A stretch of DNA of 5,480 bases from the NCBI GenBank assembly GCA_030669525.1, contig DAOVDO010000071.1:1-5480 (forward strand). Reading direction: 5' to 3'. Shown here one piece after another: positions 1 to 5,480 of the stretch. Source of the DNA: Dehalococcoidia bacterium (GTDB taxonomy: Bacteria; Chloroflexota; Dehalococcoidia; GIF9; AB-539-J10). Numbering within the stretch: the first letter of the stretch is position 1; every line of letters starts with the position of its first letter. The translations under genes and the position numbers were made by a program. The notes under the pieces were generated by a model. The model had not been told where the DNA came from and made no database searches. It worked only from the letters and a program-made list of their open reading frames with translations.

Positions 1-347
1 TTTTGGGCTGGTGTGAACAAGGGAGAGTCAATTCTCTTCTCAGTCATGCCGATGCTCTGGTCATACCCTCACTCTGGCCAGAGAACTGTCCCCTGGTAGC
101 ATTAGAAGCCTTGTCGAGGGGAACGCCAGTGGTAGCCTCTGATATGGGAGGTTTGCCCGAAATTGCTGGTCTTCAGGGGGAAGACTTCGTGTATGGTCCG
201 GGACATTTAAAGGAAGCTTTGATTAAAGTCCGAAATGCTCGTCCAGACCGGGAAGAAATGAAGGATATTTACTTACAGCATTTCACGCCTGAGAAGTTCA
301 CATCGCATTACTTAGAGCTGGTTTGCCAGAGAATCAAGAATGCCTAG
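1..347 (+). CDS. Glycosyltransferase family 4 (GT-B fold), C-terminal part only
   Basis: The reading frame is open from the window edge (first full codon at base 3) to a TAG at 345-347, giving about 114 residues. The gene clearly starts upstream, so the TTG at base 3 is not a start. The visible part is the nucleotide-sugar-binding lobe of a retaining GT4 enzyme. The run AD-ALVIPSLWPE is followed by the family's E-x7-E signature (Glu27 and Glu35 of the visible fragment, in ENCPLVALEAL). Then come RGTPVVASDMGGLPEI, which normally contacts the donor, and a GEDFVYGPG segment followed by the usual helical tail. By family knowledge it transfers a sugar from a nucleotide-sugar donor to a lipid-linked or growing glycan in the cytoplasm. 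The donor and acceptor cannot be read from this part. Its last 8 bases overlap the next gene, suggesting one operon with translational coupling. Confidence 0.9.
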   Translation, partial: LGWCEQGRVNSLLSHADALVIPSLWPENCPLVALEALSRGTPVVASDMGGLPEIAGLQGEDFVYGPGHLKEALIKVRNARPDREEMKDIYLQHFTPEKFTSHYLELVCQRIKNA

Positions 348-2100
348 CCTGAATTTTGTCAAATCAACGGATGACTACCATCCACAAGCAAGTCCGCACT
401 CGGCGACAAGGCGAAAGCTATCCTTGCTCTTCTTTTTCCTGGGCCTCGCTATCTCTATAGCCTCTTGTGCTGGATATTCTATCAACTACATCCCAACCAC
501 TTATCAGTTCGGGTTGATACAGATGTTGCCGCCCTTGTTCTGGATTGGCTTTGCACTGTGCTTATTTTCACTCTTAGAAGGTATCAATAGAGATACGGAG
601 GGGATATTCTTCATCAAAGCCCTCCTTCTCTCTATGCTGATATGGAACATTACAACCCTGGTGCTCCAATACCCCTACGCTCCAGGTAGCTATATGCATA
701 TTTTTAGAGCCTCACCGATAATGCTGACCGGTCATGTGCCGCCGCCCAGTGAGACTTTACCCTGGCTATTTAAGCAATACCCGGCAAGCTTTCCCGGCTA
801 CTTTATTCTGCTATCATCTATTTTCCAGATAACTAATATAGCCCCGCTAGAGTTTGCCAGATACTACCCCCTGTTTTCCAGCGCCATCACTTTTCTGGCT
901 ATCTGGCTGTTTTTCAAGACCTTCCTGCCCTCGAAGAACTATCGCTGGGCATTGCTTATAGCAATGCTGGCCAATGTCTATTTCCAGTTTCAAGTTTCGC
1001 CACAGTCAGCAGGGCTTTTCGCTGGATTGCTGATATTGGTCGCCCTGGAAAAAGCCGACTGGCGTTGGAAAGTCACTGCCACCCTGCTCTTTGCCTATGT
1101 CACCATATCCCATCCCACCACGGCATTCATAGTCCTTCCAGCCACCGGTCTTGCCTGGCTATTGAGACTATTACTGGTTAGAGACAGGAAAATACTACTC
1201 GAGCCAGTTCCATTTTTTGTCATTGGCTGGATAGCCTGGACAATGTTGTTTGCCACCTATTTTCGGGAAAGCCTGTTTGAATTAGCAGTAACTGAACTGG
1301 CTGTGTCAGGTGCGCCCGGTGCGCCGATTGTGCTCGCCGCAGGCATCCCTCCTGTTGTGGGCATCATCATAGCCGAGGTCTGGAGACAGCTTTCTAGTGC
1401 CTTTTCCTGGGCACCACGAATAAGATTTGTTGTGCTGGGGGTTTTCGCACTTGCCTCAGTTTACTATTTGGCACGGCAATGGCTAAATAAAGCTAATCAC
1501 AACCAGAGGCTGCTAATCACCTATACTGCCTTCTTAATTGCCCCTGTGGTAATGACGTTAATAGATATCACTTTCCTCAGAACTGGTCAAGGTCAACTGC
1601 ATGACCGCTATTTCCTTTTCTTTCTGCTTGTTGCCCCTATTCTGCTGGTGAAATTAGGTGAAGGAATCAGCCACGCTATCAAGAAGAAAGCCTTCTTCAT
1701 TGTCCTTGCTGTGGTGGCACTACTGAATTTAAGCACAGCCTTTTATCAATCGGCACGTTTCACTTATAGCGACCAGACCTTCGTTGCGTCTGAGTTTGTA
1801 AACATCAATACCAGCTGTCGCGTGGTAGGTGGATGCCTCTTCCCCGACCTGGCTAACCCATACCAGTCAGCTATCCTGCGCCGGTACACATTTTATATTT
1901 TGTATCCTGACCCTATAAGCAGTCGCCACGGGCAGTCCATCATCGTATTTGATGACTATGACCGGGCATTGTATGAGATTTCCTACGGTATAGCGAAGTA
2001 TGAGCTTTATACTCAGGAAGTTGACAGGGTAGACAATTTTAGCCTAGTCTATTCCACCAACAGGTATGCTATCTACTGGTTTCCAGGTGCTGGAGGCTAA
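340..2100 (+). CDS. Polytopic membrane protein, probable GT-C-type glycosyltransferase or glycan polymerase
   Basis: This is a 586-residue integral membrane protein with about 12-14 hydrophobic segments, roughly at residues 27-48, 62-80, 88-108, 150-166, 176-193, 202-237, 244-280, 289-306, 328-346, 361-378, 390-410, 422-440 and 450-468. A soluble tail of about 115 residues follows. Between the third and fourth segments lies a loop with SYMHIFRASPIMLTGHVPP and then YPASFPGYFILL. Loops of this kind (a polar/His element, then 'GH-I/V-P', then 'YP..FPG') occur in GT-C enzymes that use polyprenyl-phosphate sugars. The usual acidic residue before the His is not obvious here (PGSYMH). Other landmarks are FQFQVSPQSAGLFAG (about 215-229) and ISHPTTAF (about 256-263), which I associate with uncharacterised membrane glycosyltransferases of Chloroflexota and archaea. 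ATG340 is chosen because it overlaps the upstream gene by 8 bases and has a weak AGAGA seven bases before it. An O-antigen polymerase-like role is an alternative. The gene is certain; the function is an inference. Confidence 0.8.
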   Translation: MPSLNFVKSTDDYHPQASPHSATRRKLSLLFFFLGLAISIASCAGYSINYIPTTYQFGLIQMLPPLFWIGFALCLFSLLEGINRDTEGIFFIKALLLSMLIWNITTLVLQYPYAPGSYMHIFRASPIMLTGHVPPPSETLPWLFKQYPASFPGYFILLSSIFQITNIAPLEFARYYPLFSSAITFLAIWLFFKTFLPSKNYRWALLIAMLANVYFQFQVSPQSAGLFAGLLILVALEKADWRWKVTATLLFAYVTISHPTTAFIVLPATGLAWLLRLLLVRDRKILLEPVPFFVIGWIAWTMLFATYFRESLFELAVTELAVSGAPGAPIVLAAGIPPVVGIIIAEVWRQLSSAFSWAPRIRFVVLGVFALASVYYLARQWLNKANHNQRLLITYTAFLIAPVVMTLIDITFLRTGQGQLHDRYFLFFLLVAPILLVKLGEGISHAIKKKAFFIVLAVVALLNLSTAFYQSARFTYSDQTFVASEFVNINTSCRVVGGCLFPDLANPYQSAILRRYTFYILYPDPISSRHGQSIIVFDDYDRALYEISYGIAKYELYTQEVDRVDNFSLVYSTNRYAIYWFPGAGG

Positions 2101-2127
2101 AAGACGGACCATAGGCAGAGAATGTAT

Positions 2128-2134
2128 GAGGAGG
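2128..2134 (+). promoter_or_regulatory. Strong Shine-Dalgarno site for the first pyruvyl transferase
   Basis: GAGGAGG lies 8 bases before ATG2143. It fixes that codon as the start and is far stronger than the site of the preceding gene. No promoter is evident in the 42-base gap from 2101 to 2142, so the gene is probably transcribed from upstream. Confidence 0.8.
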
Positions 2135-2142
2135 CGTGAACC

Positions 2143-3354
2143 ATGCTGAGAATATTCATTGATTTTGGTTCGGAGTCACCAGCTATTGGAACTCATGCTA
2201 TGGTTATCTCTACACTGAAACTGCTGCAAGAGATTTTCCCCGGTGCTGAGTTCACTATCCTTTCTATCTACCCGGACGTGGACCGCAGGAGATACGGCAG
2301 TTTCGGCTTTAATTTGAATATAGTTAGACGGGCAAGAGGCAATGCCGGGGCAGCATGGGCACAATTAAGGCAATGCTCCAAAGCAGATATAGTTGTTGGA
2401 GTTTACGGTGATGGGTTCGTTGCCAGCACGAATTTGGCATTTCTCGAATTCGTTGCCAAGATGTGGGTGGTTACGCTACCTGGAAAACCGCTTGTAGTAT
2501 TCCCATCATCGATGGGTCCATTTAGCGGTTGGCGTAGCCCACTGGCGAGATGGGCTCTGAGGAGAGCTAAGTTGATAGCAGCCAGAGAGGAGACTACTTA
2601 TCGATATTTGGTTGAAACTGGGGTAGACAAACGTCTTATATCCCTTGTTCCCGATGTAGCCTTTGCTTTGCCATCAGCTCCCCGGGCAAGATTGGAGGAG
2701 ATTCTAGTAAAAGAGGGTATAAACACTGCTCAAAGACCGCTAATCGGTCTACGAGTACGCCCGCTTAAGGTTTATCCTGGTTTTTCAGAAGTCAAACAGG
2801 AGGATTATATCCAGCTAACAGCTCAAGTAACTGATTACCTGGTGACGAATCTGAATGCTACCGTGGTCTTCATACCCTACTATATATGGCCAAAAGGGGT
2901 AACTAAAATGGGCGGTATAGCGGCTAGAGTAAAGGGAGACGATATAACTATATTCAGAGAGGTATTCAGCAAGGTACAACATAAGGACAGGACGATACCC
3001 ATTGAGACTGAGTATGGTGCTGTGGAGCTAAACGGAATCATCGGGCAATGTGATTTATTCATTGGGGCGCAACTGCACTGCAACATCGCCGCAATTTCCA
3101 TGTGCGTGCCCCCCATAAGCATAGACTTCAGGTATAAGACCCCTGCAGTCATGAAAATGGTTGGGCTAGAGAAATACTATTGCGACTTGAGAACAGTGAC
3201 TTTCTCTGAGTTGACTGGCAAGATAGACGATTTGTGGAACAATAGAGAGGACGTACGACAGATGCTTCGACTTAAGGTAGAAGAATTTAGAGCCTCTATA
3301 TATTCGTTCGGTCAATCAGTGCACGATTTATTAGCCAGTAAGCAACATTCCTAG
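2143..3354 (+). CDS. Polysaccharide pyruvyl transferase family protein (first copy)
   Basis: This 403-residue protein has the length and layout of the PF04230 (CsaB/WcaK-like) family, a GT-B-like fold whose characterised members move pyruvate from phosphoenolpyruvate onto sugars as a ketal. Visible landmarks in order are an N-terminal beta strand with GTHAMVISTLKLLQEIFPGAEF (16-37), ADIVVGVYGDGF (81-92), PLVVFPSSMGPF (116-127, matching the family's 'QSIGPF'), AKLIAAREETTYRYL (142-156), LVPDVAFALP (168-177), IGLRVRP (201-207), and the C-terminal ligand-binding stretch AVELNGIIGQCDLFIGAQLH (293-312) ending at His312. VPPISIDFRYKTPAVMKMVGL (322-342) follows. The family's 'RLH/RMH' is QLH here, so the usual Arg is Gln310; activity may be altered. 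The start is supported by GAGGAGG upstream. It follows the membrane protein by 42 bases and converges on the FrhB-like gene only 12 bases away. Family assignment is firm; the exact sugar substrate, and whether it truly pyruvylates, are unknown. Confidence 0.92.
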   Translation: MLRIFIDFGSESPAIGTHAMVISTLKLLQEIFPGAEFTILSIYPDVDRRRYGSFGFNLNIVRRARGNAGAAWAQLRQCSKADIVVGVYGDGFVASTNLAFLEFVAKMWVVTLPGKPLVVFPSSMGPFSGWRSPLARWALRRAKLIAAREETTYRYLVETGVDKRLISLVPDVAFALPSAPRARLEEILVKEGINTAQRPLIGLRVRPLKVYPGFSEVKQEDYIQLTAQVTDYLVTNLNATVVFIPYYIWPKGVTKMGGIAARVKGDDITIFREVFSKVQHKDRTIPIETEYGAVELNGIIGQCDLFIGAQLHCNIAAISMCVPPISIDFRYKTPAVMKMVGLEKYYCDLRTVTFSELTGKIDDLWNNREDVRQMLRLKVEEFRASIYSFGQSVHDLLASKQHS

Positions 3355-3366
3355 CTGATTTGCTCT

Positions 3367-4659
3367 TTATACCCCTTTGCCCAAAAGTTTACTCCCCCAC
3401 CTTGAAATTGTGCCAAGGGGGCCAATTAAGCTCCACAGTCGTCGCCTTCGTCCGATATATATCTCGGGATAAAGAACCATGGCATAGATATATGATAGCA
3501 AATTTGATTTCAGGAGCTCAGCGGTGTCATTGGGAACTGGCTTGCCGTGTAATCCAAACAGGTTGCGTCGCCCTGTCAGGTACTTTTTCTTGCGATAGAA
3601 TGCTCCTACTTTTGACTCTACCAGTCTATCACGGCTAATATTGCTCAGCTCTATTATCCCCGCTGATGCAGCCTGCTTTAGAAACCGGCCACCAACTTCG
3701 CTTCGAGAGATTATTGAGGATATGCCTATTGAATCGTGTTGGAACTCAGGAAAGCCTATGTCACCAAAGGAAATATCAGATAGCTCGCAGCTATGGTCGC
3801 TGCACAGCGTGCACCGTGTCGGAATAAAGAATGACCGCAATAATTTACAATAATATTCGAGGAATGGGAGAGAATACCTTTTGCCATTTCTCAAGGTAGC
3901 TACGAATTGACCTGGGTTCCCTTGACCTCGATAGTCAAACCTGGCAACTTCCTGGGGGTTAATTCCTGCCTTGCGCAACATGTATTCGGTGGCCAAAAAG
4001 GTGCGATTACCAGAGCAGAGGAGTCCAAAATGAAGAACAACACGTTGCTTCAATTTCTTATCAATTAACTCCGCCTTCCTGATTCCCTGGATATGGCAGG
4101 GAAGCCCGACCACAGCAAACCTCTCTCCGTCTTTGGCCTTGAGGATTTTTTTCAGAGCTATGTTTGCCGGCACAGGACAATATTTAGATTTCGCAGCTTC
4201 AATTATTTCGTCCTTGGTCCTGGCAATGAAAGGCTCTGGCTCCAAGGGATTATCTTTTTTCATCCTGGTCACCAAAGCGCCGTCAATCATTCCTTGTTCC
4301 AGAGCGTAGATAAGCAACGCCGTAACCAAGCCACCAGAAGCAGAGTTATACCTGATGTCATAATCAGCAGCGTGTCCAGCGTAGCAATTAATATAACTCC
4401 CTAGCAAAACATCATCGGGCTCCTTACCAAAGATTTCCAAATTCAATTGCCTGAAATCTATAGAATGACCAGGGCACACCTCAAAGCACAGGCCGCACTG
4501 GTTACACTTTTCCTCATCCAGTTGAGGAACATAAATCCCTTTCTTGTGCTCAATCACCATCTCAACAGCATCCACGGGGCAGGTGCCCACACAGGTGCCA
4601 CACCCAGTGCACAGACCGCTCTCCACTACTTTCCAAATAGTTTTATGCTCTATTGACAT
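3367..4659 (-). CDS. FrhB-family iron-sulfur flavoprotein (coenzyme F420 hydrogenase/dehydrogenase beta subunit-like)
   Basis: This 430-residue protein has an N-terminal bacterial ferredoxin domain with two 4Fe-4S motifs: Cys17, 20, 23, 27-Pro (CTGCGTCVGTCP) and Cys52, 55, 58, 62-Pro (CNQCGLCFEVCP). The FrhB flavin-binding region follows, with YNSASGGLVTALL (104-116), KYCPVP (159-164), VVGLPCHIQGIRK (183-195) and FGLLCSG (211-217). Then comes a third cysteine cluster, CTLCSDHSCELSDISFGDI (283-301). These are the standard landmarks of PF04422/PF04432. F420-reducing hydrogenase beta subunits use FAD and Fe-S to pass electrons to F420. Homologues in surface-glycan loci are usually monocistronic or next to pyruvyl transferases, with no known substrate, so use of F420 should not be assumed. 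The start is placed at 4657-4659 (MSIEHK) because GGTGGAG sits 5 bases upstream and the ferredoxin begins right after it. The frame is open to 4833, but that extension is unlike the family and lies antisense to a methyltransferase remnant. It is the only gene in the window on this strand. Confidence 0.93.
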   Translation of the reverse strand: MSIEHKTIWKVVESGLCTGCGTCVGTCPVDAVEMVIEHKKGIYVPQLDEEKCNQCGLCFEVCPGHSIDFRQLNLEIFGKEPDDVLLGSYINCYAGHAADYDIRYNSASGGLVTALLIYALEQGMIDGALVTRMKKDNPLEPEPFIARTKDEIIEAAKSKYCPVPANIALKKILKAKDGERFAVVGLPCHIQGIRKAELIDKKLKQRVVLHFGLLCSGNRTFLATEYMLRKAGINPQEVARFDYRGQGNPGQFVATLRNGKRYSLPFLEYYCKLLRSFFIPTRCTLCSDHSCELSDISFGDIGFPEFQHDSIGISSIISRSEVGGRFLKQAASAGIIELSNISRDRLVESKVGAFYRKKKYLTGRRNLFGLHGKPVPNDTAELLKSNLLSYIYAMVLYPEIYIGRRRRLWSLIGPLGTISRWGSKLLGKGV

Positions 4660-4664
4660 GTTTT

Positions 4665-4671
4665 CTCCACC
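4665..4671 (-). promoter_or_regulatory. Ribosome binding site deciding the FrhB-like start
   Basis: Read on the minus strand, GGTGGAG lies 5 bases before the ATG at 4659-4657. It supports this internal start over the one 58 codons further upstream. Confidence 0.7.
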
Positions 4672-4678
4672 AATGCTA

Positions 4679-4687
4679 ATTATAACA
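4679..4687 (-). promoter_or_regulatory. Extended -10 promoter for the FrhB-like gene
   Basis: On the minus strand TGTTATAAT gives a perfect TATAAT preceded by the TGn of an extended -10 element. It ends 19 bases before the start codon. Initiation about 7 bases downstream would leave a leader of roughly 12 bases that still contains GGTGGAG. No good TTGACA-like -35 is present at 16-18 bases, which is tolerable for extended -10 promoters. It fits the need of a lone inverted gene for its own promoter. This is a pattern match only. Confidence 0.45.
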
Positions 4688-4726
4688 GTTGCTCGCACGC
4701 TTACATACTTACTAAGTTGGCAATAG

Positions 4727-5242
4727 GAGCATTCTCTACTTCCTGAGGAATATGAGCATCTAGGAAAGGTGTTTCGCCGGCGTTTCTTGCCTTTTCTGCC
4801 CACGGATAAAAATGTTAAGGTTATTAACCTCACCTGCGGCGCCGGGCATTTTCTCTATTTCTATTTCCTCCAGAAACAGGGCTATAGCCAGGCACAGGAT
4901 GCTGACATCAGTCAGGAGCAGGTGGAAGTTGCCCGGCAGATGGGAGTAGAAAATATGGAGGTAGGGGATCTGTGGCAGGCATTAGCTCGCAGTAAGGAAG
5001 AGTTTGATTTAATATCTGCCAATGATATTATAGAGGACTAGAGAAAGGGTGAGGTTCTGGAGATTTTGGATTTAACTTATGCTGCGTTGAAACCTGTGGA
5101 CAGGATTTTGATGGCAACATCAAACGCAGATACCCACTTTGGGGCAAGCGCCCGGTTCGATGATTTTACTCATGAAACTGCTTTTACCATGGGGAGGCTA
5201 GCTCAAGTATCCCGGTTTTGCAGTTTTGGGGCATCATTATGA
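4727..5242 (+). pseudogene. Decayed class I SAM-dependent methyltransferase
   Basis: One plus-strand frame reads as a methyltransferase but is broken. After a TAG at 4724-4726 it runs EHSLLPEEYEHLGKVFRRR, then VINLTCGAGHFLYF (SAM motif I, normally V-L-D-L-G-C-G-x-G), DADISQEQVEVARQMG (motif II region), EFDLISANDIIED and a TAG at 5039-5041. The same frame continues beyond that stop with RKGEVLEILDLTYAALKP, RILMATSNADTHFGASARF and DDFTHETAFT up to TGA 5240-5242. Relatives read 'ANDIIEHL-RKGE', so the TAG replaces one codon with no frameshift. Further damage includes Asp to Asn and Gly to Thr in motif I, 'LKPGG' changed to LKPVD, a 6-base duplication giving FLYFYF, and loss of the C-terminal part after about residue 170. 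The segment just upstream (about 4673-4723, ending TYLLSWQ before the first TAG) may be the rest of the N-terminus. A caller may predict a 90-residue protein from GTG 4769 to 5041; I read that as a fragment. The intact ancestor would probably have methylated a sugar of the glycan. Confidence 0.8.
4855..4866 (+). repeat. 6-base tandem duplication inside the methyltransferase remnant
   Basis: CTATTT occurs twice in tandem, followed by C. It adds Tyr-Phe in frame, so the usual GHFLYF-LQK becomes GHFLYFYFLQK just after SAM motif I. It looks like replication slippage in a gene no longer under selection. Confidence 0.6.
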
Positions 5243-5480
5243 TTAAGATATTGATGCAAAATGTTGGCCTCACCAACAAAGGAAACTACGCAATAGTAAC
5301 CGTGACAATGGAGACGGTCAAGAAATTTGTGCCCGATGCAGAATTTGTTTTAATGGGGTATAGCGAAGAGAATCGAACCGAACCTCGGATTAAGAAACCG
5401 GCTGCAGAGATAGCTTTCGGACAGCACAAGAGACCACACCGCAGGGTAATTTCTTTGCTATATTTGGCCGAGTGTGCTCT
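5239..5480 (+). CDS. Polysaccharide pyruvyl transferase family protein (second copy), N-terminal part, runs off the window
   Basis: ATG5239 opens a frame with no stop to the window edge (80 codons plus 2 bases). The start MIKILMQNVGLTNKGNYAIV, then TVKKFVPDAEFVLMGYSEE, matches the N-terminal half of PF04230 proteins: a first beta strand, an 'N-x-G-x-x-A' loop, a helix and then 'fP-aeF-l'. It aligns with residues 1-43 of the complete pyruvyl transferase in this window (GTHAMVISTLKLLQEIFPGAEF), so the two are paralogues. This copy keeps the Asn-Lys-Gly loop that the other lacks. KKPAAEIAFGQHKRPHRRVI (53-70) follows. The start overlaps the TGA of the methyltransferase remnant as ATGA, and a weak GGGG lies at 5228-5231. 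No damage is visible in this part. The catalytic C-terminal half is outside the window, so its state is unknown. Confidence 0.8.
   Translation, partial: MIKILMQNVGLTNKGNYAIVTVTMETVKKFVPDAEFVLMGYSEENRTEPRIKKPAAEIAFGQHKRPHRRVISLLYLAECA

Noticed and set aside
3394..3421. Possible hairpin or terminator: CCCCC at 3394-3398 with GGGGG at 3417-3421, or CCTTG/CAAGG inside it.
   Set aside because: The stems are short, mutually exclusive and within the last codons of the FrhB-like gene, with no T-run on either strand.
3360..3638. Plus-strand open frames within 3360-4656 and minus-strand frames within 2176-3152.
   Set aside because: They lie wholly opposite well-supported genes, have no ribosome binding sites or recognisable domains, and read as low-quality shadow translations.
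3355..4726. Inverted repeats flanking the FrhB-like gene that would mark an invertible segment or mobile element.
   Set aside because: Comparing the two junctions by eye shows no shared inverted sequence, target-site duplication or transposase remnant.
4660..4833. Longer N-terminus for the FrhB-like protein, adding 58 residues up to 4833.
   Set aside because: The added part is basic and Cys/Ser-rich, unlike any FrhB N-terminus. It is antisense to the methyltransferase remnant, and a good ribosome binding site plus a -10 element lie just before the inner ATG.
4724..5041. TAG recoding (for example pyrrolysine or amber suppression) joining the methyltransferase frame through both TAG codons.
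   Set aside because: The glycosyltransferase (345-347) and the first pyruvyl transferase (3352-3354) both end at TAG at sensible family lengths. The methyltransferase also has damaged motifs and a lost C-terminus, so decay explains it better.

Overview
The window is a piece of a polysaccharide (exopolysaccharide, O-antigen-like or wall glycan) biosynthesis locus from a prokaryote, probably an anaerobic bacterium. Support for this comes from good Shine-Dalgarno sites, tight head-to-tail genes, medium GC content and a ferredoxin/FrhB-type redox protein. The style resembles Chloroflexota/Dehalococcoidia-like or other environmental anaerobe genomes. No taxonomic marker is present, so this is only a guess, and an archaeal source is not strictly excluded.

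Layout. Bases 1-347 (+) hold the C-terminal end of a GT4-type glycosyltransferase. It overlaps by 8 bases a 586-residue polytopic membrane protein at 340-2100 (+), which looks like a GT-C-type glycosyltransferase or polymerase. After 42 bases and a strong Shine-Dalgarno site comes a complete polysaccharide pyruvyl transferase (PF04230-type) at 2143-3354 (+). Only 12 bases further on, and convergent with it, lies an FrhB-family iron-sulfur flavoprotein on the minus strand (3367-4659). It has its own extended -10 promoter and ribosome binding site. Next is a decayed class I SAM-dependent methyltransferase on the plus strand (about 4727-5242, perhaps beginning further upstream). It is interrupted by an in-frame TAG, has damaged SAM-binding motifs and lacks its usual C-terminus. 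Its residual frame ends in an ATGA overlap with the start of a second pyruvyl transferase paralogue (5239 to window end), which runs off the edge.

How the genes fit together. The GT4 enzyme would add sugars on the cytoplasmic face. The membrane protein would transfer or polymerise lipid-linked sugars at the outer face. The pyruvyl transferases would add ketal-pyruvate, or act as the sugar-modifying members of this family. The FrhB-like protein would perform an unidentified flavin/Fe-S redox step; such proteins commonly neighbour pyruvyl transferases in glycan loci. The methyltransferase appears dead. The flipped FrhB gene, the methyltransferase remnant and the duplicated pyruvyl transferases suggest past rearrangement, which is common in surface-glycan loci. 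I see no CRISPR array, tRNA, rRNA, transposase or clear terminator. The nearest thing to an undescribed system is the pairing of two pyruvyl transferases with an FrhB-like redox protein. I regard this as an accessory glycan locus, not a novel machine.
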